Assembly (NCBI RefSeq): GCF_001625305.1
Contig: NW_017803909.1
Location: forward strand, 1,049,826-1,113,825
Source: Branchiostoma belcheri
Lineage: Eukaryota; Chordata; Leptocardii; Amphioxiformes; Branchiostomatidae
Direction of reading: 5' to 3'
Length of the DNA stretch: 64,000 nt
Under the pieces are notes generated by a model, which saw nothing but the letters and a program-made list of their open reading frames with translations, did not search any database and was not told the origin of the DNA. How positions within the stretch are numbered: position 1 is the first letter of the stretch; the number at the start of each line of letters is the position of its first letter. The position numbers and the translations under genes were made by a program. This document shows, piece after piece, positions 1 to 31,827 of this stretch.

Positions 1-473
1 CTTTGAAATGGTTTCGTCCGTTTATGCAACTGTTACTGCGCTAATGACGACCAGTCGCGCTGTCCTGATACACCGCGAATGTGCGAGTGTTCCCTGTAGA
101 CAGTCCCGGGAGTCATTTTTTTGCACATTCCAGGAGCCAAACCAAAATACGTTCATGAACCGAGTCCAAAAAACCGAAACGTGAAAATCGGATGATCGGA
201 CCTGATGTACATTTCTCTTTCTATAGATTGTACACACAATATACACATCTTTAGATAATCTGGCCATGGCAGGTTAAAAAAAAGTAACCCTGAATCATAC
301 TAGATTAGCGTAAATGCATGTTAATGCGTTCAAAACAAGAAAAAAATTGTTTCCGGGTATTAATCTCTTGAATCACGGCGCTGAATATTGACGCAAAAAT
401 ATTTCGGGCATCGCGCGCCCTTCCCGCGTCACGTGTAGGCATCTCGCATCTCTGATTGGTTGTTGCGTCTTAA

Positions 474-710
474 CCCTTGTCCTGCGGGGCCCATATATAT
501 ATGGGTTGTACATACAGTACCATCTATATAGTGCCCTGTATATGTGCGATTTGGGGGTGTTTCTCGTGCAACGCATCACACCACAGCGAAACGCAACGAA
601 TGCGGAAGTAACTATGCCGCCGCAGGGCAAAAAAAGTCAAGGGTCTGTAACCTGATTAAGACATGAAATAATTTGAAAATATTGTGTAAAAATTGCCAGC
701 AGGACAAGGG
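474..710. mobile_element. piggyBac-like MITE with TTAA target duplication
   Basis: The ends are a perfect inverted repeat: TCTTAACCCTTGTCCTGC at 468-485 and its reverse complement at 700-717. Inside this repeat both ends have the layout TTAA-CCC...GGG-TTAA (TTAA at 470-473 and 711-714), which is the signature of the piggyBac superfamily. The 237-bp interior has no transposase frame and includes a (TA)n-like stretch near 490-505. It is therefore a non-autonomous copy. Superfamily assignment rests on the TTAA duplication and the CCC terminus only. Confidence 0.75.
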
Positions 711-766
711 TTAAGATGACTGAGCCGACGCGCGTTTAAACAATTTTTCTTTGTTCGATTTATCAC

Positions 767-857
767 ACTTCACAGAGAATTGTCGCCAATGGCTACTTCT
801 TTTTGTTGCAATATATAATACTTCACGGAGAATTGTCGCCTATGGCTTCTTGTTGAC
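767..857. repeat. Two-copy tandem duplication, period about 53 bp
   Basis: The stretch beginning ACTTCACAGAGAATTGTCGC at 767 recurs at 820 with one base changed in that block. Both are followed by GGCTNCTTCT..TTGTTG-like sequence. It is a local tandem duplication with no coding content. Confidence 0.7.
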
Positions 858-2205
858 ATTCCTTTGAAGCCTTTCTTTAATAATAATTGATAAAGACAAA
901 AAAAGTTAAATGTCTATACTGTACTGGCTCATTTAGGTTTAAAGAAATTCCTGGTAATAATATTAATATGCATAATTTTATATGGTTCGTTGTTGTGTGA
1001 TTTGTCATAATTTAGTCTGGAACCTTAGGCATGAACAGGTGGATCTTCTCAGGTATGTAGCTTGATCTTTAAGGAGATAATGTTGTGAGATATGTGGGAA
1101 GACTTCAAAGCTGGTATTTCTGTGTACCCCTGTATGTTTATCAGAGCGAGTAGTGTCCTGAGCCCCTCCCAATTGTTGTATAGACAAGTCCCACAGATCT
1201 CTAATCTGCCTGACTCACATGGAAGGCTGTGTACTCAAGCAGAAATGGGTATATTGTATCATGCTGGTACTAGTGGTAGCTTGTGGAGGAATTTGTTGCA
1301 TGTAAAGTACATATACATACATGGATTCTGCAGTTTAATTGAAAACATCTGTCGTAAGGATTCCTCCAGACGATTATGTAATCCTTGCTCAAAATTGTAA
1401 ATCCACACTGAAATCCCAGACAAGTGTGGGAAGATGATTGTTTATTCTGGGTTGTTGATATATAACCTGAATCACTGTATATTGAAGATAGTATCCCTGT
1501 GATTTCTAGGAACCTCAGCTGCCAGTCGCTCTATAAACCATGATTTGGTGATAAGGTGTAATGTTTCGTTGAAATTGAAAATCTTGATGAAAAAGAGCTT
1601 ATGTGATATTGTTTATTCTAGACTTTTGTGATTAGGTACAAGTGGACAGGGTATTATGAAGAAAATGGAAGTGGTCCATTTACGTAATTCCTCACTTATC
1701 ATTACTATGACAACAAAGCCTGACTCATTATAACTGCATTCTCATACTATGTAGGTACCTTAATATCAGCTTTGTGTGGTATCATACTTATAGAAAAGAA
1801 AAGAAATAGAACTATCGCTCACACTCACTCACTATCTGGTTTAACTGATGTTCCCCGTCTCCTGAAGGTAAGATTTGCTTGCACACTGATGCTGAGACTT
1901 GATGTTTATTGTATTTAGTACTATTTATCTGTAACATGTTACTAGTATGTCTGATAATTGGGAAGATTGAAAATATAAGGAAATACAACATAACCAAATT
2001 ATTGGGCCATGGGAATGTTTACATCAGACACCAAAGTTACATTGAAGTATTCACATTGAATTTTCAAGTATTTGCATACGCTTCTCAAACACTTCTTACA
2101 ACATACGTACAATGTAGACATGACGTAGAGGAGTCTAATTTCATCATGTTCATCCACTATACTATACATTGTACTTCTGTTGCCATTTTTGGAAGTTATG
2201 GTAAA

Positions 2206-2218
2206 GCATTGTGGGTAA
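2206..2218 (-). promoter_or_regulatory. Possible ZNF143/Staf-like promoter motif
   Basis: GCATTGTGGGTAA reads TTACCCACAATGC on the other strand, close to the ZNF143/Staf core (CCCACAATGCA). That motif in animals usually lies within about 100 bp of a transcription start. A strong splice donor (GCG followed by GTAAGTATT, GT at 2662) lies about 450 bp downstream and could end a non-coding first exon that joins the acceptor at 6140. The link to CCDC102 transcription is inference. A chance match cannot be excluded. Confidence 0.25.
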
Positions 2219-2984
2219 TTCCAAGACAGCTGGAACTTGCTGACGGTGGATTGAGTCAGGAAGAAGGTACATGTATGTTGAATTACACTGCACACGCACA
2301 CCAGAACAGACAGAAGTAGACATACTGGTACCGGACTACTGGTATTCACTCTTAACATAGGAAGTGGTCTGGAGATTCAAGGTCTTGTGTTCTTAAGTAT
2401 GTTGTGAATAGCGTTCTACCATTAAGCATGACGTCCGGATGTGTTCACAACATTGGTAAATGTCGTTCATGCATAGATGCCTAACAGGAAGGAACCTGTG
2501 GGAGAATAGTTCAAGGTCTCCTTAAGGTAAGGTATGTTCTCGATGATTAACCATAACCTTCAGGTGTCTTTACAACTTGAGTGTGTTTTTCTGCTGTTTG
2601 TGTATCTGACTACGTGTGAATGTCATGTATGACCTCAAAGTGCCTCGAAGTCAGGACTGCGGTAAGTATTGATTTTACTCTCTTACTGAAGGCCCCTTTT
2701 TCTTCAGAAAGTCTATTCAATGTTCATAACTGATATTTGTTTACCATATAGTACCAGTAGCAATCTACATGGCTGTTGTAAGCTTGTAATACTTAGATGT
2801 ACAAATGTTACAAATTTACAGTACTCTATGTAGTATAATGATTAGTTGATTGAGGTTTTAGTCAAGTTCTAAGCTGTATGTGTGAGACTTTCGGATCTCT
2901 TGAATGAGTATTTTAGATTTTGGAGATTTGGAATAATGTTAAACAGGATATTGGGACATAACACAGTCTTGGAATTTCTAAGTA

Positions 2985-4202
2985 GGGCCTAGGAAAATAA
3001 ATGTTGTGTTTCCTGTTTCCCGACCGACCCTAAAAAAAACCGCCGACCCTAGCCTTATTTTTGTGTGGACCCCTGCGCTGCATATTGCTGAACCAAAACA
3101 TTTGCACGACGCTACCGAGAGAATCGCTGTCATTGGTGGAACATCGGGCGCCCCGCTAGCGTTTTGAAGCCGTGTAAACAACGCTTATTGTCTGATTTGT
3201 TTGTAAAACAAAGCCCTCGACCCCGAAAATAAGTTTAACAAAAAAGCCGATACGTTTACGAAACCGTAGAAAATTCGCTATCGACGTAAAGCACATGGTG
3301 GCCGCAAGTCCTGAATCTCAAAATCGGCAACGCGGCAGAAAAATGCCTGGTCCATTTTAGCGATTTTTTCCATAAAAATAACGTATGTGGTTTATTTTCC
3401 CTCTGGTATTAGTTTTTAGGTCCCGAAACCCTTTAAAAAAGTAGAAATTTGCCGGCAAATCGGACGGCCGAGGTGGGGAGGGCGCCTGCATTTAGAGCTG
3501 CGTGACCCGTAAAGTCAAAGGTCATAGGGCACGCGTATTGCGCAATCATCGTAAATTGCGCCGATTTAGCTAATTTTAGGGCGTTTAAAATTGATACAAT
3601 CACATTATCGATTTTTAGGAAAACTTTGGGATAGAAACCAATCAAAATTTTGCGCTGAATAATATTTTTTTCTTCAGTATTTTTTTCTTCGGTAAGTTTT
3701 TTCGTCAGAAGTTTTTCCTCAAAAGTTTTTTTCTTCAAAAGTTTTTCTTCTTCGAAAGTTTTTTCTTCAAAATTTTTTTTCTTCAGGCATTTTTTCCTTC
3801 AGAAGTTTTTCTTCTTCTGAATCCACTAACTTTGACCAGACTAGACAATGTACCATACCAACCAATTATTAATATTTGTACTTAATTGGGCTTGATTTTC
3901 TATCTCTTAAGTTAGACAGATTTTCAACTCAAGTTGCAGGAGAAGGCTACAAACTGCATTTCAGAATGGTACGTATTAAAATGCAACAGCTTCTCCTGCG
4001 CGCGGCGTAGGGCGCAAAGTTGGAGACCCCTGAAATATAATATTGCACAATTGATTTTTCAACTTGTTCTACTTAAATAAACACAGCAATCAGCAAAAGT
4101 CTAAAAAAAATAAAAATAAAAATAAAATAAGATAATCCCTACCTACCGACCCTAATTTTTTCAGGACCGAAACAGGAAACACAACATTTTTTTTCCTTGG
4201 CC
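2985..4202. mobile_element. 1.2-kb non-autonomous DNA transposon with about 35-bp terminal inverted repeats
   Basis: The left end (TAGGGCCTAGGAAAATAAATG then TTGTGTTTCCTGTTTC) is matched, inverted, by the right end (GAAACAGGAAACACAACA then T-rich then CCTTGGCCTA). The outermost TA on each side (2983-2984 and 4203-4204) may be the target duplication. If so it would fit a Tc1/mariner-like or related family, but the duplication is not proven. The interior is CpG-richer than its surroundings. It carries a pyrimidine-rich degenerate array of TTTTTCTTC-type units (about 3665-3826) and no frame resembling a transposase. Confidence 0.7.
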
Positions 4203-5180
4203 TAGGTATTTCCTTTCACTGTAGCATTGATTACTGTATGACTGTTTCTCAAGACTTACATGTATAATCCTGGGCAAATGGCAGGATGGGACTCTTATAA
4301 GAACATAATGCCTTACAGTGAGTAATATTCTGCTCTGAGATGCCCTTGCACTAAGTTACAGCTCTAGAACAGACCTGCCATGTCTTTTCCTGACAGAGAC
4401 AAGCTGCTGAAAGAGTGGATAAATCTAAATGCCTGTAAGCCCAGCTATCAGATAGAAACATTACAAATGTCTATTATAGCCTGTTACTTCAAGTGGTGCA
4501 TTTAACTCTGAAGGTAATTGGACAAGAGATGATAAACTATCATGTATACAGAGTGTTTATAGTATGCTATTTCCACTTACATAATATTAATAGAAATGTA
4601 GGAAACTGTACTACATCACCTAACACATCAGAAGTCATTGAAGGTTCATAAGAAAATAGGGAAAATCTTAAGGAGTTGTTATTTTCAGTCGTTTATGTCT
4701 GGATACTTAGCCTTGTATCTGTTCTTATTCTCCTTTTGTTACACTGAACTTACAGGTTACAAATGAACGTACATAAATTACAGATAGGGTGCCCTTGTGG
4801 TATTATCCTGTCATTCCTGAATATTCCCTGGAACAGGCTACAGCCATCTCACAGAATCAATCCCTTTTGTCTAGTAACCTCGAGTGTCAACTACCCTATG
4901 AATGTGCTCTATAGACCATAAAGATAAAGTTCTGGATCAATAAAAACCATCTGATAAATCCTTGACCTTCAGGATGGTAATAACACGTGCTATCTGTGCC
5001 ATCATGGCCCTCTGGTATTGCCATTACAGATCTTAGCAGCCAGGGGCACAGCAATCACGGGACCCATTACCAGCAGCTGAGCTACAATTAGTCAGATTGG
5101 TTTTGCAATACCGTAGTCCGCCCTACATTTGTACACTACTCAATAAGTCGGCTTGGAATTCATTGCAGTATATTTGTTAT

Positions 5181-5574
5181 TAGCGGTGCATACCGGTTCA
5201 CTGGACTTGGATCCGGACTTGTAAGAATGTTTAGGTTCAAGTCCAAAAAAACCTAAAAGTCAAGAACCGAGTCCGGACTTATTACCATAAAAGACCATTT
5301 CACATACCCCTTTTTTTCCCAAACCAGCTTAAACCTTCCGTAAATTGCAAAATCTTTGCTGCAAAATGAAGAAAACATTGCCATCGGGCATCGTCAAGTA
5401 CTGGCCTCCATGTTATGTGACCAAAGTTTCACCCAGACAACATTGCAAGATTGCCGACATGCAATTTTGTATATGCCATGTTTAGGTCCGGACTTACAAG
5501 TCCGGAACTGAACCTAAACCTCTGGACTTGAATCCGGACCTGAACCTAAATGTGGGTCTAGGTATGCACCACTA
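5181..5574. mobile_element. hAT-like MITE with perfect 8-bp target duplication
   Basis: The element starts TAGCGGTGCATACC and ends in the inverse of TAGTGGTGCATACC. It is flanked on both sides by the identical 8-mer TTTGTTAT (5173-5180 and 5575-5582). An 8-bp duplication plus TAG-type ends with a GGTGCAT core is the hallmark of hAT elements. The 394-bp interior is not coding. It is filled with subterminal copies of the GTCCGGACTT/AAGTCCGGA and CCTAAAC/TTTAGGTTC words in both orientations near each end, as expected of transposase-binding repeats. Confidence 0.85.
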
Positions 5575-6139
5575 TTTGTTATGTTAATAGAAAGTTTAAG
5601 GCTTCTTCTGTGTTTGATTTGTCAAACTTGCGCAGGCACTTGAACTTCGTTACCTTTGTATAGAAATGATTACAAGTGCTTAAACATGGGTCTTCACAAC
5701 CTTAGAAATAAATCGTGAAAATGCCAGCTGGCAATTACAGCACTACTGGGCAATCTCAAGCTGTACTGGCCTACAACATAATGGCCTCCTTGATTGGTTG
5801 CCAACAAGTCTAGAATGCCAATCATGTGGCCATTGACTTTTGATTCCTGGTGGGTTGATTATTGTCTACAGTGGTGATTGCAATGATAAGTGTTTGGTCC
5901 TATATTACTATATTGGGGCCCTATTGAGATTGAAGCTAGATAGGTTTGTTAGATACAGGTCCTTGAAACTAGTTTATAGGACCAATAACAGCAGTTGTGC
6001 ATATAGAATAAGCTTACATGTATTAGAAAAGACTTGTATTCATAAATTTCAGGTTCACCATGTGTTAACAAATGAAGCTAATGTTTGCTAGCTTTTTAGC
6101 TATAATGCTTTAACCAGTCATATTCTTTTTGTCTTTCAG

Positions 6140-25342
<19,203 letters not shown>

Positions 25343-28300
25343 CATCTAGTCTGCAGAGTGGGATATCACTGACACGAACAAGTGCACCATGACAGCTCTA
25401 TGATATAGTCTTGTTCTTATCTTCAGTTTACCACATATCCTAACACACATTGTGCAACAGACAGTATTTATACTCATTAGTTTTGATATCTCACCAGTCC
25501 CTGCAGTGACTTCCATTTGTGCCTAGGATGCCACAGTCACCTGTGCAGTAATCTTACAGAATTTTGGGTGGACCAGGAAGGGTTTTGAGGGGAGCAACAA
25601 AGGGATAAAAATGTCTGCTTAGAGGATTACAGAAAGTTTAGTCAAAAAGTTGACAGGAACATATGTGTTGGTAAATTTTTCCTGGACAAAACTTTGACCA
25701 ACATCTTAACTCCTCGCCTATGATTGTATTTAGTCCATGCCTGAGCTCGTAACCTCTAAATCATACATATTTGTATTGTTAATTCTGCAAGAAGCATTCT
25801 CTGGTGTTAGACTGTTTTACGATCCCATAAAAGATGAGAACTTGACCACTTAACCTCATTGGAAATGAAATTGGGTTAGATATGGAGATAGATTGATTTA
25901 GTGATATTTCACAGATGCCCTTTGTATGAACTAATCCAAGTACCTCTATGACAAATTCTTTAATCCACCCTGATGGCTAATAGTTCACTTAGAGTTGATG
26001 AACATGACAGTAACTCTTAAACAATGAATCTTCCTTCCACTATTGACAGCCGTATGGTCCGCATTTTGCAGTCAAGCTGTTCAGGGAGTCATCAGTAAAT
26101 GTCAGGTAAACAGCAGAGTCTTTACTCTAGATGGACATTCCCTGTCAATGAAGACAGTTTCAGAATGATCTGTCACTTAGAATCCTACATTTGTCATAGA
26201 AAGGTGACAAGGACTGGATACAGCAAGTTTGCTTGAATTCCCAACCTCTTCATATGTGCCAAAAGTTATTGTAACCACTCCATATCCAAAGATATGGACC
26301 ACAGATATCCCAACTAGCCAGTACCTGTGCTTATTGCTTCATCAATACTGGAGTAACAGGACACCACAAAAGGATTTTAAGAAGTCTGTTTTGCTGTTAC
26401 CTTGTCCCTCTTGTGGGCTGCAAATTATTCTCGATTTCCCCCATGTGTACTCGGTCTCCTTAGAGTAACATTACTTCTGCTATATGTAACATTTCTGAAG
26501 GTATGTAATGGGCCAAGTGTATCCTGTGTCCAGCATAATATACTACAGACTAATCATTTGGCATTCTGGTTTTACAGAGAGATTGCGTGTGCTGTTACAT
26601 TTATAATCACGCATATTATTCTGCTGCAAAACAATTCATATTCAAGTTTCGGTACAAGCAGGGTCATCCGGTACTTTTGGACCAGGAAATTGTCAGTCTA
26701 TGAAGAAAACTATATTTTACTGAGAAACAGAAACATAGAATTGTCTCAGGCATTCCATCTAGGATGACCAACGATTTTATAATTGACCTTCATATTTTAT
26801 TCTCTTCTATACATATTTCACTTCAATGTTGGTTTTATATTGTAGACTGTGTTCTTGATAGAAAATATTGACATAAACCATAAAATTGATAATATTCAGT
26901 GATGTATTCCAGTTATCCTGCAAGACAAATTATGCAATCGACATGTGGAATAATTATTAGCAACCATTTCTATCAAGTAACAATTTTCTGGAACATTGTT
27001 ATGCTCTTCTACTGCATATTCACTTACCTAAAAGGTTTGTGTTAGTAGAGACAAAACATCATGCTAGTCCCTTAGTACCAAGGGTAGCTTTAAACCTACT
27101 TTCCTGTCTCCTGTTGAAGATAAATTTCCATTTCTCCATGGCGCTATAAAGCAAGCAGCTCATCCTGCTGAAAATGGTCAGTGGGAAGCAATTGAGACTG
27201 TAGAATGGGTGTACAGCCTGTGAAAAACTCCTCGGGAAAATGCCGGGTTCAAACTTGGAATAACTGAATTATTCACAAGGCCTTGTTGCTTCCAATTCAG
27301 GGGATGTCTGATCTTTTTCATTAAAGAAAGTGTCACTGTTAATGAAAGTCAAATTGCTGGTTCCTAAATTTGTCATCCGGCTCAGTAGATAGGAAAGGCC
27401 TGTCTATTATGCTCATTAAACTTCTCTCTGCCGACATGTTGCAACCAATGCAAATTTGGGGCCTGGATTTATTCACTGCAGAGAGGAGGTTAATACAAGG
27501 CTACCATAGAACCAAGTATAGCTTGGATGATAACTCCAAGATTGATATGATGTATCCTTTGAGCGATCGCAATGGTTATTGCAGAATGGATGGCCCGTAT
27601 ATCACTGGTGTGGAACTGGTATGATAGATCTTCACTGTTGCTGGAAACAGCAATTTCATCAACTGGTTACTGAGCTTACATTTGTGGAAAGTTACTCTTG
27701 AACTTGTGTGTTTAACTTATAAAACGCACTACTTGTATATGTACAAGATAATGACTATGACCAAATTAGTCTTTTTCTGTGCATTTATGACAATAGAAGA
27801 AAACTGGCAACAGCATATGTTGCCACTGTATATAGTCATAGTCACGATTTAGTATTTTATAGGTTGTATACCTTAAATCTATCAATTGCTTTTAGGTAAC
27901 AAAATGTTATTTGCTTAGATATTCAGATTGACTGGTGACTCCCCTGAAAACAAGAATGAGTCATGTTGATAAATGAATGTGACATACAACATGTACCAAC
28001 CTGTAAGAAGAATTACTATAATCACTTTTGTCATACAGAAGAATTTTTAAACTACATCTTCATGTTTTCTGTGGCTCTTAAATGATGTGATTTTTAACAT
28101 GCTGGCATGATACAGTTGAAAGCCACAAGTCAATGAATATGTTTTTTACCATGTATAGTGGCTACTGCTATACTGAGCAAGCAAAGCCTCTATCAATACC
28201 AATAGACAGTAAGAATCTTGGGTCAGCCCATGATCTACATGTGAAGAATCAACATTACTTGAACAAATTTATAACATTTTAAAATTGTATAGCTGTTAGT

Positions 28301-28630
28301 TTCTTCATTCATAACATTCCACTTTATCAAAAATTCACGTGTTTTTGTGTGTAGCACTCTACATCGATATTGTAGTGTATACAATTTTACTTACTATAGA
28401 AGAGAAGCACTAACCCAGCATCATAATCAATAACCTTGCCTTACACTATGTATTATACGGTTCCAATTTTGTACTGTATTTACACAATAACTAACATAGA
28501 CATTTGATGATACACATAGAATAAGGTGTAGTACCACCATTCAACAATGTCACATGCTTAAAATCAATGTACATGTCATCACTATCAGTAATTTTATATT
28601 TTGAATAAAGCAAGTGTATATTTATTGAAG
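25343..28630 (+). other. Probable long 3' UTR of CCDC102
   Basis: No gene or splice-linked frame is seen after the stop. The first AATAAA on this strand is at 28604-28609, followed by GT-rich sequence, so the 3' UTR may be about 3.3 kb. Earlier ATTAAA words (for example near 27321 and 27411) could give shorter forms. The extent is an inference from signal positions only. Confidence 0.4.
28604..28609 (+). terminator. Candidate polyadenylation signal AATAAA for CCDC102
   Basis: AATAAA is followed within about 70 bp by GT/T-rich sequence (ATGTATGTTTTATGTTGATTG). It is the first canonical hexamer downstream of the CCDC102 stop codon on the + strand. Confidence 0.4.
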
Positions 28631-31593
28631 TCAGCTTGATCTGTATTACTATTGCATGTATGTTTTATGTTGATTGTGATGTAGTGTTATGGGCCATTTT
28701 ATGACCATACTGTGCCCTGCTGATTTGATAAGTTAGATAAGGCTGGAAATGAAGGTTGCTGGGTAAAACACAAAACACTTTTAAAGTTGCTCAGGGAAAA
28801 AAAGAGATGCACCATTTCACCATGAATTCTCAATCCTACGTTTATTGTACTAGTACATGTACATGTATCTCTGTGTTATGAATTGGTTGGAGACTACCGT
28901 CCCTATTTTTTGATTTTATAGAACAATCCCTACATATCCTTCTTACTGTTAGCTCATTTACTGGAGTTCAATTCCAGTCTGTCAGAAGGATTTGACATTT
29001 TGATCTGTGTTCCTTCGGGAGGCCAATTAGCAGATTCTCAGGTAAACTTGACCTGGGTGGTGCCCAACTCTGGTCCAGATGTGACAGCACCACTCTTAGT
29101 TCCACCCCAGTGATGGAAGAGACAACTGTATCCTGCTGATGGCATGTCTGACCTTTTGACCCCAAGGCAAGTAATCAGTTCTGTAGGAAGTCAGGAGATT
29201 CCACCATTGCTAAACAGTTCAGCCTTACAGTAGCAAATTCTGACCTTGAAATGGTTGGCAGGACCTAAGGGGTGAACCAAGAGGGATAGGAGAGGGGGTG
29301 AGGGTTAAAAAAAAGAAATTGCACAGACACGAAAGTGTTTTGACTGAAAACGTGCAAAAAGCATTTTCTTAAAGTTAAACATGTATACATGAACGCCTGT
29401 GCAGACTGTCCTCTTGGGTCAGAGCTTCATCCAAATAAAGGTATATGAATATGTATATAGTCCTGGCTTTGAAGAGATGGCATGAATGTGTTTTAGCAAG
29501 TACATGTATTGAATATGACTGCTTTTCTAGATCTGTACTTCGCGAGGACAAGCCATGATGATTTCACTGTAGGTATGATCATGTTATCAATTGAAAAGAA
29601 AACGATGACTTCTTTCAGTATTTGTAAAAAAAAAAACAAGAAAAAGGGTTTTCTGCCATTCAGACCCCTGAGAAATTGGACAACAGAAATATGTACAAGT
29701 GTAGGGTATTGGAAGGAGAGGCTATGGAAGAAGTCCGCACTCTGTTACTGCCTGCTAGAATTGTCTCCTCAGACACTGTGGTCTGAGTCCTTTATTCACA
29801 CATCAAGGACATGGGGGGTTGTCTCCTAACAACACATTGCAACACTCGCCCCCTCTCACATGTCGTTCGTCCCCGAACGAAACGAAACTGTACTTGAGTT
29901 GCATCTCTGGGAGTGAAGTCGTCTCTATCTCTCGTCCCCGTAACCACGTTACACAAGCATATAACTACATGGAAAGGCCATTTTTTAATCACTGTTTTTA
30001 GTCAGACCAATATCCTCACACTGTTGTCTCCATGTCTCAATACAATTTGAATATTGAGCAAGATATTGTGGACATAGGGTATCTCGACATTTAACGGTTC
30101 TTGCTTGACATTGCTGTTTCATACCGGTAACAATATTTTTTGCTATCTTCATTTTGTTGAAAGGAGTAATGTTAAATATCAAACATCATGAATCAGTCCA
30201 TTGGACATGTAATGTTATGATGTTATGGAAGACAGAAGTAGACAGGAAATGATTTCAAGTATTTTACGAGTGTTTTGTCTTAATGCTTTCATTTTTTTTT
30301 TTTTTGCAAACTTACTTGTAATTGTGCTTTTTTTCTTTCTTGAGACTAGTACAACAATTGCTTCTTTCCATTTTCATCTCCCTTTGTTCTGAGATCCTTC
30401 TTCTATGGTACATGCCTCCTGGTACCAAGGACTGTTCATCATACAGTTTGAATGAAATACCCTCTGGCATGATGCAATGGTCCTGGACTCTTTTATCTGA
30501 CAGCTTTGAAAACTGATTGACTCCCAGAATGCAAATCTAAGGTTTCTCAGACTGGCTACAGAATGAAATGCCTGGATAAGCTCTCATGTGCGGCAATGCT
30601 TTATCTTTACTATCCCACACTTTTCTTGTTTACGTCAGACTCTGTTTTCTTCTTTCACTGAAAACAACAACAAGACGGCATTGACCTGTAGTACGCTGCA
30701 TGGCCTTCACCGGGAGTAACATGGAAAGGGAAAATACATGAAGAAGATATTCTTTGTATTCGATATTTGAAGAATTTTCTGTGGACATTCTGCATTTTTT
30801 TAAAAATTGGAGCTGATACAGGAAAGGATAGGCAGTACTACAAATTAGTAAGAGGCAAAAATCAAATCTTTTTGAATCGATTTGGTGGTCAAGTTAAAAC
30901 CTTAGAAATGTCCTTGTCAGATATCCAACTAGATGTCAGGGAAGTTAAATTGGCAGGTGTGGAGTTTATAAACTTTTGGACTGCTGACTTATTTCTCGTG
31001 AGACAAGCCTCACTGGTACTAACCAGTCTCTTGAGCTTCTTAATGGTGTAGACTTTGGCCAATCTTTTCTCAGTCTGTCTGCCTTGTAGGTTGGATTTTA
31101 CTGGGCTCCTCTGCATTCCTTTTCCAAAGCCCCAGGTGTCTTCTTCCTCTGACATTTGGTTAACCCTGTCAGCACTTAGCACAGAAATGCTGAAGATGGG
31201 TGTGAAATCTGTGTTAGCTCCAAGCTGTCAATCATCCCCATCTGGTAGATGAGGGGTTTTTGTAGACACGGGATTGACTCTGTCCTTGGGCTGATTGGTA
31301 GTCAAGCTAACAGTGTGATGTCTGTTGATATTTTTGATGAACATAAAAAAATGTTTTTTTTTTTTTCAGGAGAAATAAAGAGAAAGTGCGTTGGGAGAAA
31401 TTTGATGCATTATAGCCAATGTTGTCTATTTGGAAATTGAGTGCTCCAGGTGTTCAAGGCTGGTAATTAAAGAAAGGTGAGAAGTACTTTTGACACTTTT
31501 TGTTTATTTGGAACTTTCAATCCTCCGGTCATCCCAACCTCTTGTCACCTGAAACGATCGGTCCCCCGCAACCACACCAGCTAATTGCCACCA
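28631..31593. other. Intergenic, no gene recognised
   Basis: AT-rich sequence without recognisable coding frames. A small GC-richer patch (about 29819-29960) contains the palindrome TCGTTCG-TCCC-CGAACGA (29863-29880). Homopolymer runs are present near 29627 and 30294. Confidence 0.6.
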
Positions 31594-31653
31594 CCATATA
31601 TGGTCAGCCTAGCCATATTTGGCTCATGCAAAACCAACACTATCCATATTTGG
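31594..31653. promoter_or_regulatory. Cluster of three consensus CArG (SRF-binding) boxes
   Basis: CCATATATGG (31594-31603), CCATATTTGG (31613-31622) and CCATATTTGG (31644-31653) each match CC(A/T)6GG exactly. Spacings are 19 and 31 bp, about two and three helical turns. SRF binds such sites in immediate-early and muscle/cytoskeletal promoters, where multiple copies are usual. The cluster sits about 175-235 bp upstream of a TATA box (31828) and about 10.7 kb before the first DOK coding exon. Which gene it serves is inference; DOK is the nearest downstream gene on this strand. Confidence 0.65.
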
Positions 31654-31827
31654 GCATGATGACTCTTTAATGTGGCAATGTTGACACTGTGTCCTCAGTA
31701 ATGGTGGTTGGGCTCGTGGTGGAGCGTGTTTCGTCCTGTCCTCCGTTTTCCCCAGGCGATAGCGTTTGAACAGCCCTGCCGACTATATTTTGGAACGATC
31801 GTAAGGTATGTGAAACTATTTCCTTGC

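Larger units (their letters stand above)
1..6139. other. Upstream region of CCDC102; no protein gene recognised
   Basis: No open frame here resembles a known protein. The stretch holds three DNA-transposon relics (474-710, 2985-4202, 5181-5574), a two-copy short tandem duplication (767-857) and otherwise unremarkable AT-rich sequence. The 5' untranslated first exon and promoter of CCDC102 should lie in or beyond this stretch, because the first coding exon is preceded by a splice acceptor at 6137-6139. A candidate promoter motif and a strong donor are given under 2206-2218. Confidence 0.6.

Noticed and set aside
1909-2319. 136-codon open frame on the + strand
   Set aside because: No similarity recognised, hydrophobic start is compositional, and the opposite strand is open over the same stretch.
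3433-3738. Lys/Glu-rich 101-codon minus-strand frame
   Set aside because: It is the translation of the TTTTTCTTC-like array in the 2985-4202 element.
28848-28867. TACATGTA-type palindromes as specific binding sites
   Set aside because: The word is frequent throughout the window and looks like a genome-wide compositional habit rather than a local signal.
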